This document shows positions 44,780-55,739 of a DNA stretch of 64,000 nt, in pieces (position 1 is the stretch's first letter; every line of letters begins with the position of its first letter). The notes beneath the pieces were generated by a model. The model searched no databases. It had not been told where the DNA came from and worked only from the letters and a program-made list of their open reading frames with translations. The stretch is from Budorcas taxicolor (taxonomy: Eukaryota > Chordata > Mammalia > Artiodactyla > Bovidae). The DNA lies in NCBI RefSeq assembly GCF_023091745.1, contig NC_068925.1, positions 70,683,085 through 70,747,084 on the forward strand. The letters are read 5' to 3'. The translations under genes were made by a program, and so were the position numbers.

Positions 44780-45060
44780 ACATCCATCAAGCAGAGTTTT
44801 AGTAAATTGACCTGTTAGGTGCTGACCATTCCATTACCAGCACGCTAATGGGGAGTTCAGGCTGGGGTGGTCTTTAAGCCCAGCAGCTCAAGTCAGCAGT
44901 AGCTGCTGCTTAGTAAGAGGCTGCAAAACACCATCCCTAATGATTTAACAGCTTGTTCCCAAAAACACATTAACCAAGGGAGCTTTTAAATATTAAGAAA
45001 TAATTACACCAACTCAGTGTTGTCCTACCTCAAAATTACATCGCATCAGGGCTCTACTAG
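44780..45060. promoter_or_regulatory. Candidate conserved non-coding block
   Basis: Repeat-free sequence with 'caattatgattacatcc', 'cacgctaatgggg', 'ccctaatgatttaac', 'acacattaacc' and 'attacatcgcatc'. It has repeated TAAT cores and balanced composition like a developmental enhancer. No coding frame. Inference only. Confidence 0.3.
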
Positions 45061-45660
45061 ATAAATAAATTTAGTAAAGGAACACAGGTCTTCTAAAAGT
45101 GAAAAACTGTACCAAGGAAATGCTATTTCCAGTGGTTGGCAGGAGGGCGGACAGAGAAGAAGGAAGAATTAATGAAACTACTCTGATTATTTTCCCAAAT
45201 GATCACTTAGAGTAGCTTCACCTCAATCAAATTAATTCACTCTTATTTGTTTCACACTCTTTTTCACCATCTCCAAACCAAACGGGGTTAGATTAGAATT
45301 GAGAGGGACAAGAGGATGTCCCAGGACCAATACGACCCAGTCCAACCGCAAGGATTTGTTTTAAGCCCATGATGAAGGAACCCAGAGACAGTCACGCTGA
45401 CCTGGAGCTCTGAGTATGCATTCCGTTAGGGCAGAGAGGCGTGGCCTCACCTTTCTTGAATGGGAAACATGATGTGGGGACAAGACAAAACAGACTTCTA
45501 AGTCTAAAATATTATCCCCCACATAAGGCCCATGGTACCCAAAATTCTATCATTAAATATTGTCCTCTTTCTGGAGAACTATTGAAATTTTGAGTGAGCC
45601 TAAACAGGGTACTTGGCTTACATTTTTTTTCCCCCCTAGTCACATGTAACAAATTACTTT
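45061..45660. other. Single-copy stretch, no gene seen
   Basis: No recognised repeat or gene. A T/C homopolymer junction lies at 45623-45636. Confidence 0.4.
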
Positions 45661-45663
45661 TGC

Positions 45664-46092
45664 TTTTTTAAAATCAATTTTTATTGGATTACAGTTGCTT
45701 TACAATGTTGTATTAGTGTCTACCGCACAGCAACGTGAATCAGCCATACATATATATCCCCTCCCTTTTGGACTTCCTTCCCATTCAGATCACCACCGTG
45801 CATTAAGTAGAGTTCCCTGAGCTATACAGTATATCCTCAATAGTTACCTAACTTATTCACAGTATCAATAGTGTATATATGTCAATTCCAATCTCCCAAT
45901 TACTCCCACCCACGCTTTTCCCCCTTTCCACACATATGTTCTCGGCATCTGTGTCTCTATTTCTGCTTTGTAAATAGGATCAGCTATACCATTTTTCTAG
46001 ATTCCACATATATGCATTAACAAATAATATTTGTTTTCCTCTTTCTGACTCCTTCACTCTGTATGACAGTCTCTAGGTCCATCCACGTCTCT
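45664..46092 (-). mobile_element. L1 LINE 3' UTR, antisense (3' part of an inverted L1)
   Basis: Antisense L1 3' UTR: 'tttttattggattacagttgctttacaatgttgtatta', 'gcacagcaacgtgaatcagccatac', 'gagttccctgagctatacag', 'attccacatatatgcattaac', 'cctctttctgactccttcactctgtatgacag' and 'ctctaggtccatccacgtctc'. The element then continues on the opposite strand from 46093, the structure left by twin priming. Confidence 0.88.
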
Positions 46093-46218
46093 AGGAAACT
46101 ATAATCCAAAAAGATACGTGCACCCCAATGTTCATAGCAGCACTATTTACAATAGGCAAGACAAGGAAGCAGCCTAGATGTCCATCAAGAGAAGAATGGA
46201 TAAAGAAGATAGGGTCAT
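46093..46218 (+). mobile_element. L1 LINE 3' segment, inverted 5' part of the same insertion
   Basis: 'aagatacgtgcaccccaatgttcatagcagcactatttacaataggcaagacaaggaagcagcctagatgtccatcaagagaagaatggataaagaag' is a well-known L1 segment that lies just upstream of the 3' UTR, here in sense. In L1 order it precedes the antisense piece by a short deleted interval. Candidate target duplication ttacattt is at 45618-45625 and 46219-46226, uncertain because about 35 unassigned bases lie between it and the L1 end. Confidence 0.85.
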
Positions 46219-46229
46219 TTACATTTGAG

Positions 46230-46585
46230 TGTGAGTGAGTTTAATCGTTTCTATTCCCCTGCCCAAACAAGAAGACCCTGGGCACCTGAGGTCACCAGGC
46301 GTGTAAGTGGGAAGGGCCCTAAAGGAAGGAAACAGAGAGGCACACACTTCATAGCTTTGCCCCGCCAAGGCCAAAGGGCAAGCTCTGGGGCTCCCAGGTC
46401 TGCTGGCCTCCTGTGGGGAGCCCTGTCCTCCTCCAGCCCCTCTTTACTTATGAAGTAGAACAGACCTCAGCGGCAGCCTGGGTGGACTCTGAAAGCACAG
46501 ACCAACAAATGGGGAAGACACTGGTCTGCTTGGGCTAGAGCAGATTTTTATGGGATGAACTCCTACCCGGGTAAGCCCTTAGGTG
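46230..46585. other. Single-copy stretch, no gene seen
   Basis: Mixed sequence; the plus frame 46225-46458 has no domain. Confidence 0.4.
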
Positions 46586-46589
46586 TCAC

Positions 46590-47090
46590 GAGACTTCACT
46601 TTTTCCATTGCTTTTTCCTTTGCTACAAAGTATCTCTGCCTTTTGGTCACCTTTTGAAGTTAACGGCAGGGCGTAGCTGCATATCCGTACTTTTATAGGC
46701 TTCCTAATGACCTGCTTAATTATTTGCTTTCTTTGGGGTCAGGTTTGCTGCCGCAAGGCACTGAGAATTTGGGCCCCGACGATGCAGCCTGGTCTCCTTG
46801 ATGGCCCAGCACAGAGTTCCAGGCATCTTGATGACTGAATTCCAAGAGACTAATCTCCCTGGGGCATACAGACTTGAATGTGAAGCTTTATTTGTGTTTT
46901 ATTTATTCATTAGATTGGCAGAGGACTTCTCTCCAGAGAGCGCTAGGTGCCTAATATGAAATTAACATCTATATTTCCCCACAAAGTCAGCTGCTTTGTA
47001 ATCCTTTACAGCCTTTCTTATGTTCTGAGGCTTAAACATTCAAAAACCGAGAACACTTAGGTCTAAATTCAGGATGATAAACACATACCA
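46590..47090. promoter_or_regulatory. Candidate conserved non-coding block
   Basis: Repeat-free sequence between an L1 and Tigger1. It has retained CpGs ('taacggcagggcgtagc', 'gccccgacgatgc', 'gagagcgctagg') and TAAT-type words ('gcttaattatttgc', 'ttcattagattgg', 'gaaattaac'). Inferred regulatory potential only. Confidence 0.3.
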
Positions 47091-48375
47091 GTGAATATAC
47101 ATGCAGCCTCAATTCTTTCTTAATACACAAGCATAACTCATTTTATTGGACTTTGTTTTATTGTGCATCACAGGTACTGTGTTTTTTCAAATTGAAGGTT
47201 TGTGGCAACTCTATGTCGAGCAAGTCTATGAGTGCCTTTGCTCACTTCGTGTCTCTGTGTCGCATTTTGGTAATTCTTGCAATATTTCAAAATTTTCAAT
47301 ATTGTTAGATTTGTTATGGTGATCTCTAATCAGTGATCTTTGATGTTACTACTAATTGTTCTGAGGTGCCATGAACTGCACTCATAAAGAGAGTGAGCTT
47401 AATTCTGATCTTTCCAGTGACAGGTCATCCCCCCTACTCTCTCCTTCCTCTCAGGCCTTTCTAGTCCCTGAGACACAACAATATTGAAATTCGGCCAATT
47501 AATAACTCTACAATGACCTCTAAGTGTTCAAGTGAAAGAATCACATGTCTCTCACTTTCAATCAAAAACTAGGAATGACTAAGTTTAGTGAGAAAGGAGT
47601 GTCAAAGCCAAGAGATGCTGAAAGCCAGGCCTCTTGTGCCAAACAGTCAGCCAAGTTTCAAATGCAAAGAAAAAGTTCTTGAAGGAAATTAAAATTGCTA
47701 CTTCAGTGAACACAAAAATAAAGTGAAACAGCCTTATTGCTGATATGGAGAGAGCTCTAGTGGTCTGGATAGAGGATCAAACCAGCCACAACATTCTCCT
47801 AAGCCAAAGACTAATCTACAGCAATTCTGTGAATGGTGAGAGATGTGAAGAAGCTTCAGGGAAAAAAAGAGTTTGAGCTAGTAGAGGCTGGTTCATAAAG
47901 TTTCAGGAAAGAAGCTGTCTCCATGACTTAAAAGTACAAGGGGAGGCAACAAGTGCTGATGTAGAAGCTCAGCAAATTATCCAAAAGATCTGGCTAAGAT
48001 CATTAATAAAGGCTGTTACCCTAAACCACAGATTTTCAAAATAAATGATATAGCCTACTATTAAAAGAAGATGCCATCTAGGAGTTCAACAGCTGGAAAA
48101 GAGAAGTCAATGCCTGGCTTCATAGCTACACAGAACAGGCTGCCTCTCTTGTGAGGGACTGTGCAGCTGGCGACTTGAAGTTGAAGCCAATACCCATTTA
48201 CCATTTTGAAAATGCTAGAGCCCTTAAGAATTATACTAAACCTGCTCTGCCTGTGCTTTATAAATGGAACAACGAAACCCGGATGACAATATATCTGTTT
48301 ACATTCTGTTACCACATGCTTTAAGCACACTATTGAGACCTACCACTCAGAGAAGAAGATGCCTTTGAAAATATT

Positions 48376-48560
48376 GTGTGTGTGTGTGTACTGAGTCGTG
48401 TTTGACTAATTGTGACCCCATGGACTGCAGCCCAGCAGGCTCCTCTGCCAGTGGGATTTTCCAGGCAAGATTACTGGAGTGGGTTGCCATTTCCTATTCC
48501 AGAGGATCGAACCTATGTCTCTTGCGCCTCCTACACTTCCAGGCAGATTGTTATTACGAG
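48376..48560 (-). mobile_element. Bov-tA SINE inside Tigger1, TG tail
   Basis: (TG)n (48377-48390) then antisense BovA body ('gagtcgtgtttgactaattgtgacc', 'ccaggcaagattactggagtgggttgcc') and an abbreviated antisense head ('ccaggcagattgttatta'). Part of the head is missing. It interrupts the transposase between 'tttgaaaatatt' and 'gcatctggatacccaag'. Confidence 0.9.
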
Positions 48561-49081
48561 CATCTGGATACCCAAGAGCTCCAGTGGCAATGTTCAAGAT
48601 TAGTGTTTTCATGCTTGCTAATACAACGTGCATTCTGTAGTCAACTGAAAGCTTTCTGGAAAGGATTCACCTTTCTAGATGCCATGAAGAACACTGCTGA
48701 TTAGCAGGAAGAGGTGAAAATATCACCACTAACAGAAGTTTGGGAGAAGCTGATTCCTACTCTTATGGATGACTTTGAGGGGTTCAAGACTTTGCTGGAG
48801 GAAGAACTGCAGATATAGTCAAAATACCAAGAGGATTAGAAGCGGAGCCTGAAGATATGCCTGAATTGCTATAATCTCATGATAAAACATGAATGGATGA
48901 GGAGTTGTTTCTTACGGATGAGCAAAGAAAGTGGTGTCTTGAAATGGAATCTGCTGGTGAAGATGCTGTGAAGGACATTGAAATGACAACAAAGGATTTG
49001 GAATAGTACATATACTTAAATAATAAAGCAATGCCAAGGTTGGAGAGGATTGACTGCTATTTTGAAAGAAGTTCTACTGTG

Positions 49082-49372
49082 TATACCCTGGTAGCTCAGC
49101 TGGTAAAGAATCCAACTGCAATGCAGGAAGACCCCAGTTTGATTCCAGGGTCAGGGAGATCCACTGGAGAAGGGATAGGCTACCCAACCCAGGATACTTG
49201 GGGCTTCCCTTGTGGCTCAGCTGGTAAAGAATCCACCTGCAATGTGGGAGACAAGGGGTTCGATCCCTGGGTTGGGAAGATCCCCTGGAGAAGGGAAAGG
49301 CTACCCACTCCAGTATTCTGGCCTGGAGAATTCCATGGACAGAGTCGGACATGGCTGAGCAACTTTCACTCA
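49082..49372 (+). mobile_element. Bov-tA SINE (double head) inside Tigger1
   Basis: Two tandem tRNA-Glu heads (49082-49200 and 49201-49290) plus a BovA body shortened by a small deletion ('ttccatggacagagtcggacatggc'). A perfect 8-base target duplication ctactgtg is at 49074-49081 and 49373-49380. Joining the flanks restores Tigger1. Confidence 0.95.
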
Positions 49373-49792
49373 CTACTGTGGGTAAAATGCTATCAAACCG
49401 TATTGCATGCTACAGAGAAATCATTTGTGAAAGAGTCAATTGATGCAGCAAACTTCATAACTGTCTCATTTTAAGAAATTTCCGCAACCACCACCCTGAT
49501 CAGTCAGCAGCTGACAACATCAAGGTGAGACCCTCAGCAGCAAAAAGATTTTGACTCTCTGAAGCCTCAGATGATGCTTTGCAACTTTTAACAATGAATT
49601 ATTTTTGAATTAAGAAGTGTACATTGTTTTTTAGACATAATGCTATTGCACACTTAATAAACTACAGTATAGTGTAAACATAACTTTTATATATACTGGG
49701 AAACCAGCAAATTATGTGACTATTTTATTGCAATAATTGCTTTAGTGCAGTGGACTGGAACTGAGCCTATAATATCTCCATGTCATGCCTAT

Positions 49793-50148
49793 ATTTATAT
49801 ACATGTTTGAGCTGAATAGCAAAATAATTTCAAAAATTCAAATAATGCTCCAAGTAATAGATTAAAAAATTTTTTTTAAATCAGGGGCTAAAGACAACTT
49901 GTGTGCTTAAGGGCACCCCTAAACTTTAAGTATGATGCCCTTCATTCCCCAAACTTGCTGACGTCACCAGCAGAGGTCTGGAAGATTCAAGTCTGATCCA
50001 GAAGTGCATTTCTGGCCTATTTCTATTTTAACATCTGGGAGGTCACAATCAGGTGACAAGGAGTTGACTCCTAAGGATTTCAGCATGCTACCTACTCAGA
50101 CTTTTCAATTAAATAGGTTAAAGTTCACTATGATTTAGCCTTTACATC
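49793..50148. other. Single-copy stretch, no gene seen
   Basis: Nothing recognised. Confidence 0.4.
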
Positions 50149-50276
50149 CTGGAGAAGAAAATGGCAACCCACTCCAGTATTCTTGCCTGGAAAATTCCAT
50201 GGACAAAGGAGCCTGGCAGGCTACCACTCATGGGATCACAAATAGCTCAGACATGACTGAGCGACTGAGCACATAT
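50149..50276 (+). mobile_element. BovA monomer SINE
   Basis: 'cctggagaagaaaatggcaaccc' to 'ctcagacatgactgagcgactgagcac'. Body only, no tRNA head. Confidence 0.92.
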
Positions 50277-50279
50277 CTT

Positions 50280-51040
50280 TATATATGGACATGGATGCTT
50301 TACAGGCTTCTAAATCTATTTGCCTCAGGCAAAACAATCCTATACCCTCTTCTAGGTGCTGAAATGACCCTGAAAAGGTGTCATCAGACACAGGTTATTA
50401 GCCTCTGACACTCTGTCAGCCTACGTTTGTGCTGATAGAACCATCTGTTTATATATTTCAGAAATCCATCATTGTCATCAGACAAGTAAAAAAGGTGGGG
50501 GAAAGGAATTTTTTAATGCAATTATTATTTAGACTGGCTTGGATTTCCATACAGGAAAATTTTATTTTCCCTCTCATAAGAAAGGTAAGTAAAGCAGTGA
50601 CTTGGAGTTCCAAAATTGCTATCACACCTGAACTACCACCTGTAGGATGCCCACCCAAACCCAACTCTACTTGGACTTCCTGCTACGTGTCTTTCTAATG
50701 ATTGCTCTTAACTATGAGAAGAGAAAGGGCAGAAAGGTGAAGGTTTTATTCCAAATCTGGGGGAAAGTCTTGCCCAATGAGAAACAACAATTTCATTGAT
50801 ATTTTTGCCTTTATATTTGTGGAACGACCATATTTTGTTTTATGTCTGTACACTACAATTTTTTAAAAAATTGAAGTAACAGGCGTTAAGCGAATTAGAA
50901 TACTTAGTATGGGTTTTGAACTTCTGCCAGGAATAGGCTCCAAAGCCTGTTCTTCCTATTTGCATTGTTGCATTTATCCATTTCCAAACATTAGAAGATC
51001 CATCTATCAGATTCTGTGTAAATCCAGCACACAGATAATT
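50280..51040. other. Single-copy stretch, no gene seen
   Basis: No gene recognised. The plus frame 50429-50698 and its minus shadow show no domain. Confidence 0.4.
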
Positions 51041-51043
51041 TGT

Positions 51044-51063
51044 AAAAAAAAAAAAAAAAAAAA
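51044..51063. repeat. Poly(A) run
   Basis: About 20 consecutive A with no recognisable SINE or LINE body upstream. A second A/AC-rich tract lies at 51202-51262. Confidence 0.85.
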
Positions 51064-51359
51064 GCTTTCTTTCAAAATGTTCTGCGGTTTTTCTAATCTT
51101 GTCGCTTTTCTAATTTTCTAATCACATAACCTTGAAGTCGAAAGACACAGCCTGTGATAATCTGTGTACACTGTCTTCATTATTATCACAGACATTTCTG
51201 GGGGAAAAAAAAAAGGGAAAGAAAGAAAACACACACACATACAAAACACACAAAAAAAACCCTTTCTGCCCCCCACACATTCAAAGCTGCCTTTAAAGTC
51301 CTACTTTAGTCACAGTTCAATCAGATCCACATTAGTCCTACTCATCAGACAGAAAAGTG

Positions 51360-51765
51360 TTCATGAGCATAAGGGGGATATTGACTTTAAAAATTTACTG
51401 GCGAGGCGTTCAGAGCCTGCAGGAATGTCAAAACTCCAACCTGCATTTTGATGTTTTTGCCTCCGGTTAGTCTTGACTGACATGCTTGGAGCACTTTGGT
51501 CTGTGCTCTGGCATCCATTAACTGTCCTTGACTCAATGTTATCCGGGCCGTTATGGGCAGCTCGGTGCCTAATGGTTTCAGTGGATTAGACGCCCCAAGG
51601 TGTAAGGAAAAACTCACGCCCCATTTTAAGGGATCACATTGGCTATTCTTGGCTTCATTAGGGGGGCATTGTTTGATCCTAAATAATGAGAACCTGTTAA
51701 TTATTATTCTGATAATTGGGCCTCATGTGGGAGCAGGGCAGAGCGCGAGGTGTTTTAAAAGGAAG
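51360..51765. promoter_or_regulatory. Candidate conserved non-coding block
   Basis: Repeat-free. It contains retained CpGs ('ctggcgaggcgttcag', 'tatccgggccgttatggg', 'agacgccccaagg', 'agagcgcgagg'). Clustered developmental-type words include 'gggcattgtttgatcc' (SOX/TCF-like), 'ctaaataatgag', 'ctgttaattattattctgataattggg' and 'tttaatgg'-like cores. One of the two strongest candidates by texture. There is no good coding frame. Confidence 0.4.
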
Positions 51766-54110
51766 CAAGTTTGGAAAAGGGAGAAAGAAATGTCAAGGTT
51801 GAGGTGTCTTTGAGAGGAGTTTGTTTATATGCAAAGTGATTTCACCTAAGTGGGGACGTGGGGGTGGATGGAGGAGAAGGAAGGAGGCTGTGGCAGCCCA
51901 GGTCTATACTTACTTCAGCTACGGTGGATTACAAAATTACTACCTTGGGCAAACCATTCAAAAAGGCTCACCAATACCACGACTGAACCTATAATTCTAG
52001 ACGCAGAGATTGGGAATTGGTATCTTTTAGAGGAGAGAGAGATGATATGGGGAAAAGGGTCCTTTTTGACTCCCACCTGCTCTCTGGGGAAAACCAGGTT
52101 TCCTGATATGCTACTGTTTTTGCTATCTTCCCTTTCCATAAAATGACAATCAAATCCCTTAAGGGTATCATGGGGAGACTGCTGCCTAATCAGACAGAAG
52201 AGTGACTGTCTGTCCAGGAGGCAGAAATAAACGTCAAGAGTGCCTGAGTCAGGAAGGAGCAGATGACCTTTGTGTAGAAGGAGGCGGTGGTGGTTGTGGG
52301 GGAGAGGAGAGGGGTTTCCTTGAGTGAGTCAGTCCCAAATGAACTTCTGAAATGCTATAAAAATTCTGTTTTTCTCAGACTACCCTTAAGTTAAAAGGAT
52401 TGCTTTAGGGGACTAAAATCTGGACTTGGTCTCTTTCTCCTTGAGGAGTGCTGTGCACTCACATTCCATTTTAATTATACTTCTGCCACCCATGTGATTC
52501 TGGGAGAGAAAATTCCAGATCTATGAGTCCACTTAATGTTAGGTCTTTCTTGGACTCTAAATAAGAGTCCACAGCATCTCCATCCACTTGAAAGAAGGAT
52601 TGGGTTTACACAAATGTCTCCATTTTAAAAAGAGAAGGGAGAATTCTCAGGAAGGGAAACTTGCATGTGAAGCTTTAACCCGGGTTTTTGTCAGACTTCC
52701 ATATACTTCAGGTAGAGCTGGCCAGCTGAGATGAGAGCTGGCCTGCCTATAGACCAGGTGACAGTGGCCGACAGGAAGAGAAGAAATAGAGAGAAGGACC
52801 ATACGCATTTTGAGCTCCAGGGCTATGTTCACCTGACTTCGCTTGGTTCTAAATCTCACTCTTCCAATTAAACTGGAGAGACTATCAAAAGTGCGTGTTC
52901 AAAACGGTGACATAGCCTGGAGTTTTGGACTTGCCTGAGCCTTCTTCATACGGCTCTGTGATTCTCTTTTGTATGTGTGAATGTTCTTTGAGATGCACCG
53001 TGGGAGGCGGAGCAGGAGGAAAGGGTGGGAGGGCCAGGGGCACAGTGTTGGGGAATTGAAGAGTTAGTGGCCAAAACAGGTGATCTGGCCTGTGATCTCT
53101 CAACTGTTTCTCACGGCTTCAATGCATCTCATAGGTTCATCAAAATGCCACCGCACTTCACTAGAACATGGCATACTAAGTGCAGCTACTGGAAAGCAGA
53201 GTCATCTTGGACGCTGTGCACAGGGAAATACTAAAGTCAGAGCTGGCCAACAGAGACAGGCAGGTGACACCAACGGGCAAGTGGAGGCCTGGACCTCACT
53301 TGACCACTCATTCATTCGGTGACCTTGAGCTTAACTAGCTATTATTCTTGGTCTGATTCCTCACCGGTTTAACGAGGTTGCATATCTGCCTTCAAATCTG
53401 ATAGAGATATGATAAAACTAGAGTAAGGAATAATCATAAAGCAATCTGTAAAAGTGAAATACTATATCAACGTGTTATTTCCAGATAAATTAGGACACTA
53501 GGAATGCCTAAAATGACCCCTTTCTACCCGTCTATCCCCTAGCTTGCTGCTTTTGAATTCTTATCTTTCCATTACTGAGTGGATCAGCTTCCTGTTGAAA
53601 TTCCCATAAGAATAGAAGAGATTTCTGCCATCAGAACACAGTAATGAGTCTTTGGAAACAGTACCTAGCACAGTGATCTACATGCAAATATTTGCTAAAT
53701 TTAATACAAACTTTGACGCTAATGTTTTGTTGGTGTCTGGAATACAATGAGTTTGTTAGCAAAGACTATATCATGTTTCTGCCCAAGATCTTGCCCTTAC
53801 AGGTGAAGAACGTAAGAATGACAACTCAAGCTTCCTTTTCAACAAGATTCTATAAGAGGAGTTTTTAAAACTTTTTCCTTTGTATTTTCAGCCCACATCA
53901 TTTCTTGGAATTTCAGGTTCTAGCTTTCATTTAGCCAATTTCTTTTTATCTGCTTCATGCTTCCATGAGGGACAATAACTGTCTTCCTAGAATTACTGAA
54001 TACGTGTGATATTACCCTATCCAGATCCTTATGTTTTATAGATTTACTACCATGGTTCTCCAAGGTCTTAGCTTTTTCAACTGAGGGGTCCTAATTTTTT
54101 CTAGTTTGTT
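51766..54110. other. Single-copy stretch, no gene seen
   Basis: 2.3 kb without a recognised repeat or gene. Opposed short frames at 51850-52146 and 51915-52139, and frames near 53025-53322, show no domain. Confidence 0.4.
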
Positions 54111-54111
54111 T

Positions 54112-54316
54112 TCATTCCCTCATGGCTCAGACAATAAAGAATCTGCCTACATTTCAGGAGACCCAAATTCGATCCTTGGGTCGGGAAGATCCCCTGGAGA
54201 AGGGAATGGCTACCCACTCCAGTATTCTTGCCTGGAGAATTCCATGGACTGAGGAGCCTGGTGGGCTATGATCCATAGGGTCACAAAAGAGTCAAACGTG
54301 ACCAAACGAGTAAACA
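54112..54316 (+). mobile_element. Bov-tA SINE
   Basis: 'cattccctcatggctcagac' head, 'cccaaattcgatccttgggtcggg', BovA body with 'cacaaaagagtcaaacgtgacc', and an ACAAC tail. Confidence 0.92.
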
Positions 54317-54319
54317 ACA

Positions 54320-55727
54320 ACAACTATTCCAAAAAGCACATTCTCTCGAGACAGAGCTCACAATGTGTTAAACTAGATGGATGATACATCATCAAGGGTC
54401 GTGGGTCAGAGACACTCCTGGATGAAGCCATTATTTCAAAGAAGGAATAAAGCTTTGTTTACCCACAGAGCTTCCCTATTTCAAATAGAAAATCTTCCTC
54501 AGGTTTACCAGTATCCACTGATGTCATCTTATGTCTTGACATTCCTAGGACAGATGATCGCCAAGGTCTTTGTTGCCTTTGAACTTGAACAAATAGTTCC
54601 ACTTCAGTGAAAGTGACTCAGAGGCCAATCTCCACAGCAGCTGCTCTGCACTCTGGGTGGCGGGGTGTTTGTGTTTCATGGATAAACCCTGGATAGAGGA
54701 TGCTATAGCAAAACGCATCTAATCTCTCTTTTTCCCTCCTAGAATCATCACGGTGTGCTGCTTCTACTTTTTAGCTGAGGTTACACCAACCAGTCTTTTA
54801 AACTTAGCATTTCCTGTCACAGAAAGTGCCTATGGTTCAAAATAGTACGTTCTTTTCTGACTACGTATTCCTTAAGAAAAGAACTTTGTATCCTCCATCA
54901 GACCTCTACTCGTTTTCCCTAAGCCTTGCTCACTAATGATGATGGAGAGAAAGTCGTAGATAACCACTAATCACAGACTTTGTCAAGGTAAAGATCACTC
55001 ACCTGATCCAGCGACCATGGGATGGATTAAAAGCTGAAGCAAATATTCAGGAATCAGTGTAAGAGCTAATAGGAAGTCAGGATTAGCCAATTTGAAATGC
55101 GGTTTGCAACCACACCCAACCCCACCCCATCTCGCCCCCATCACCCACTTGTGTGTTGACTACTGTGTAAGTTGGCTGTGGTGACTTTGGTATGCTGGAC
55201 CGATTCACCCCTTTTTAGAAACTTTCCTCCTCTCCTTTGCTTTGTATCCCAAGGGGAAGGGATGAGGCTGGCTGTCCAAACAAGGGACCCAGTCCAGAGC
55301 TTTTAGGTTTTTATGCTTGTATTATCCATACCATCAAGTTCCTTTCACATTACAGATAATTGAAAGCTATTAATTTAGGAGAAAATGCTTTTTTTTCCAA
55401 CCTTGAACAAAGACCCTTTCATTTCATAGTCACAAGTAACAGAGGCCTATCAAATCTGACTTGATCAGAAGTTTCCAGTAGGAAAGGTGTGGGAGGCTAA
55501 CGTGGATGGCATCAGACACATTCGTGAAAGCATTATCGCGAATTCTTTTCTCATTTTTCTTGTCACGGTTTTCTTGTCACTTTTTTAGTAGACACAGTCT
55601 TAACACAGCAATCGGTCACACTGCAGTATCAAAGAGACCTGACAGAGGGAAGACTTTTCATCCCTCTGCCTGGGTGAGGATGCTTTTCTAAAGCTTCCTC
55701 TATTCATGAACAAATTTGTCTAAAGTT
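54320..55727. other. Single-copy stretch, no gene seen
   Basis: 1.4 kb, nothing recognised. A C-rich run ('cacacccaaccccacccc') is at 55111-55128. Confidence 0.4.
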
Positions 55728-55739
55728 AGGAAGCGCTGA

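Larger units (their letters stand above)
47513..49590 (+). pseudogene. Tigger1 transposase remnant
   Basis: Cut-and-paste DDE transposase of the pogo/Tigger group, decayed. The start region is 'atgacctctaagtgttcaag' (47513). The first catalytic Asp of the family (in a Val-Asp-Glu-Thr context) reads as Ile-Asn-Asp at 48041-48049. A TAA stop replaces a Trp codon at 48062-48064. Many further indels and both SINEs interrupt it. It ends near 'ctcagatgatgctttgc'. It is inactive. Confidence 0.85.
47128..49791 (+). mobile_element. Tigger1 DNA transposon (TcMar-Tigger), near full length, with two SINEs
   Basis: The order of Tigger1 landmarks is complete. A worn 5' terminal repeat ('caagcataactcattttatt') begins it. 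Then come 'aattgaaggtttgtggcaac', 'gctcacttcgtgtctctgtgtcgcattttgg', the transposase region, and the 3' end 'agacataatgctattgcacacttaata', 'ctacagtatagtgtaaacataacttttatat', 'ctgggaaacc' and 'atatctccatgtcatgccta'. A TA at 49792-49793 fits the expected target dinucleotide. Without the SINEs at 48376-48560 and 49082-49372 about 2.2 kb remain. No long frame survives. Confidence 0.92.
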
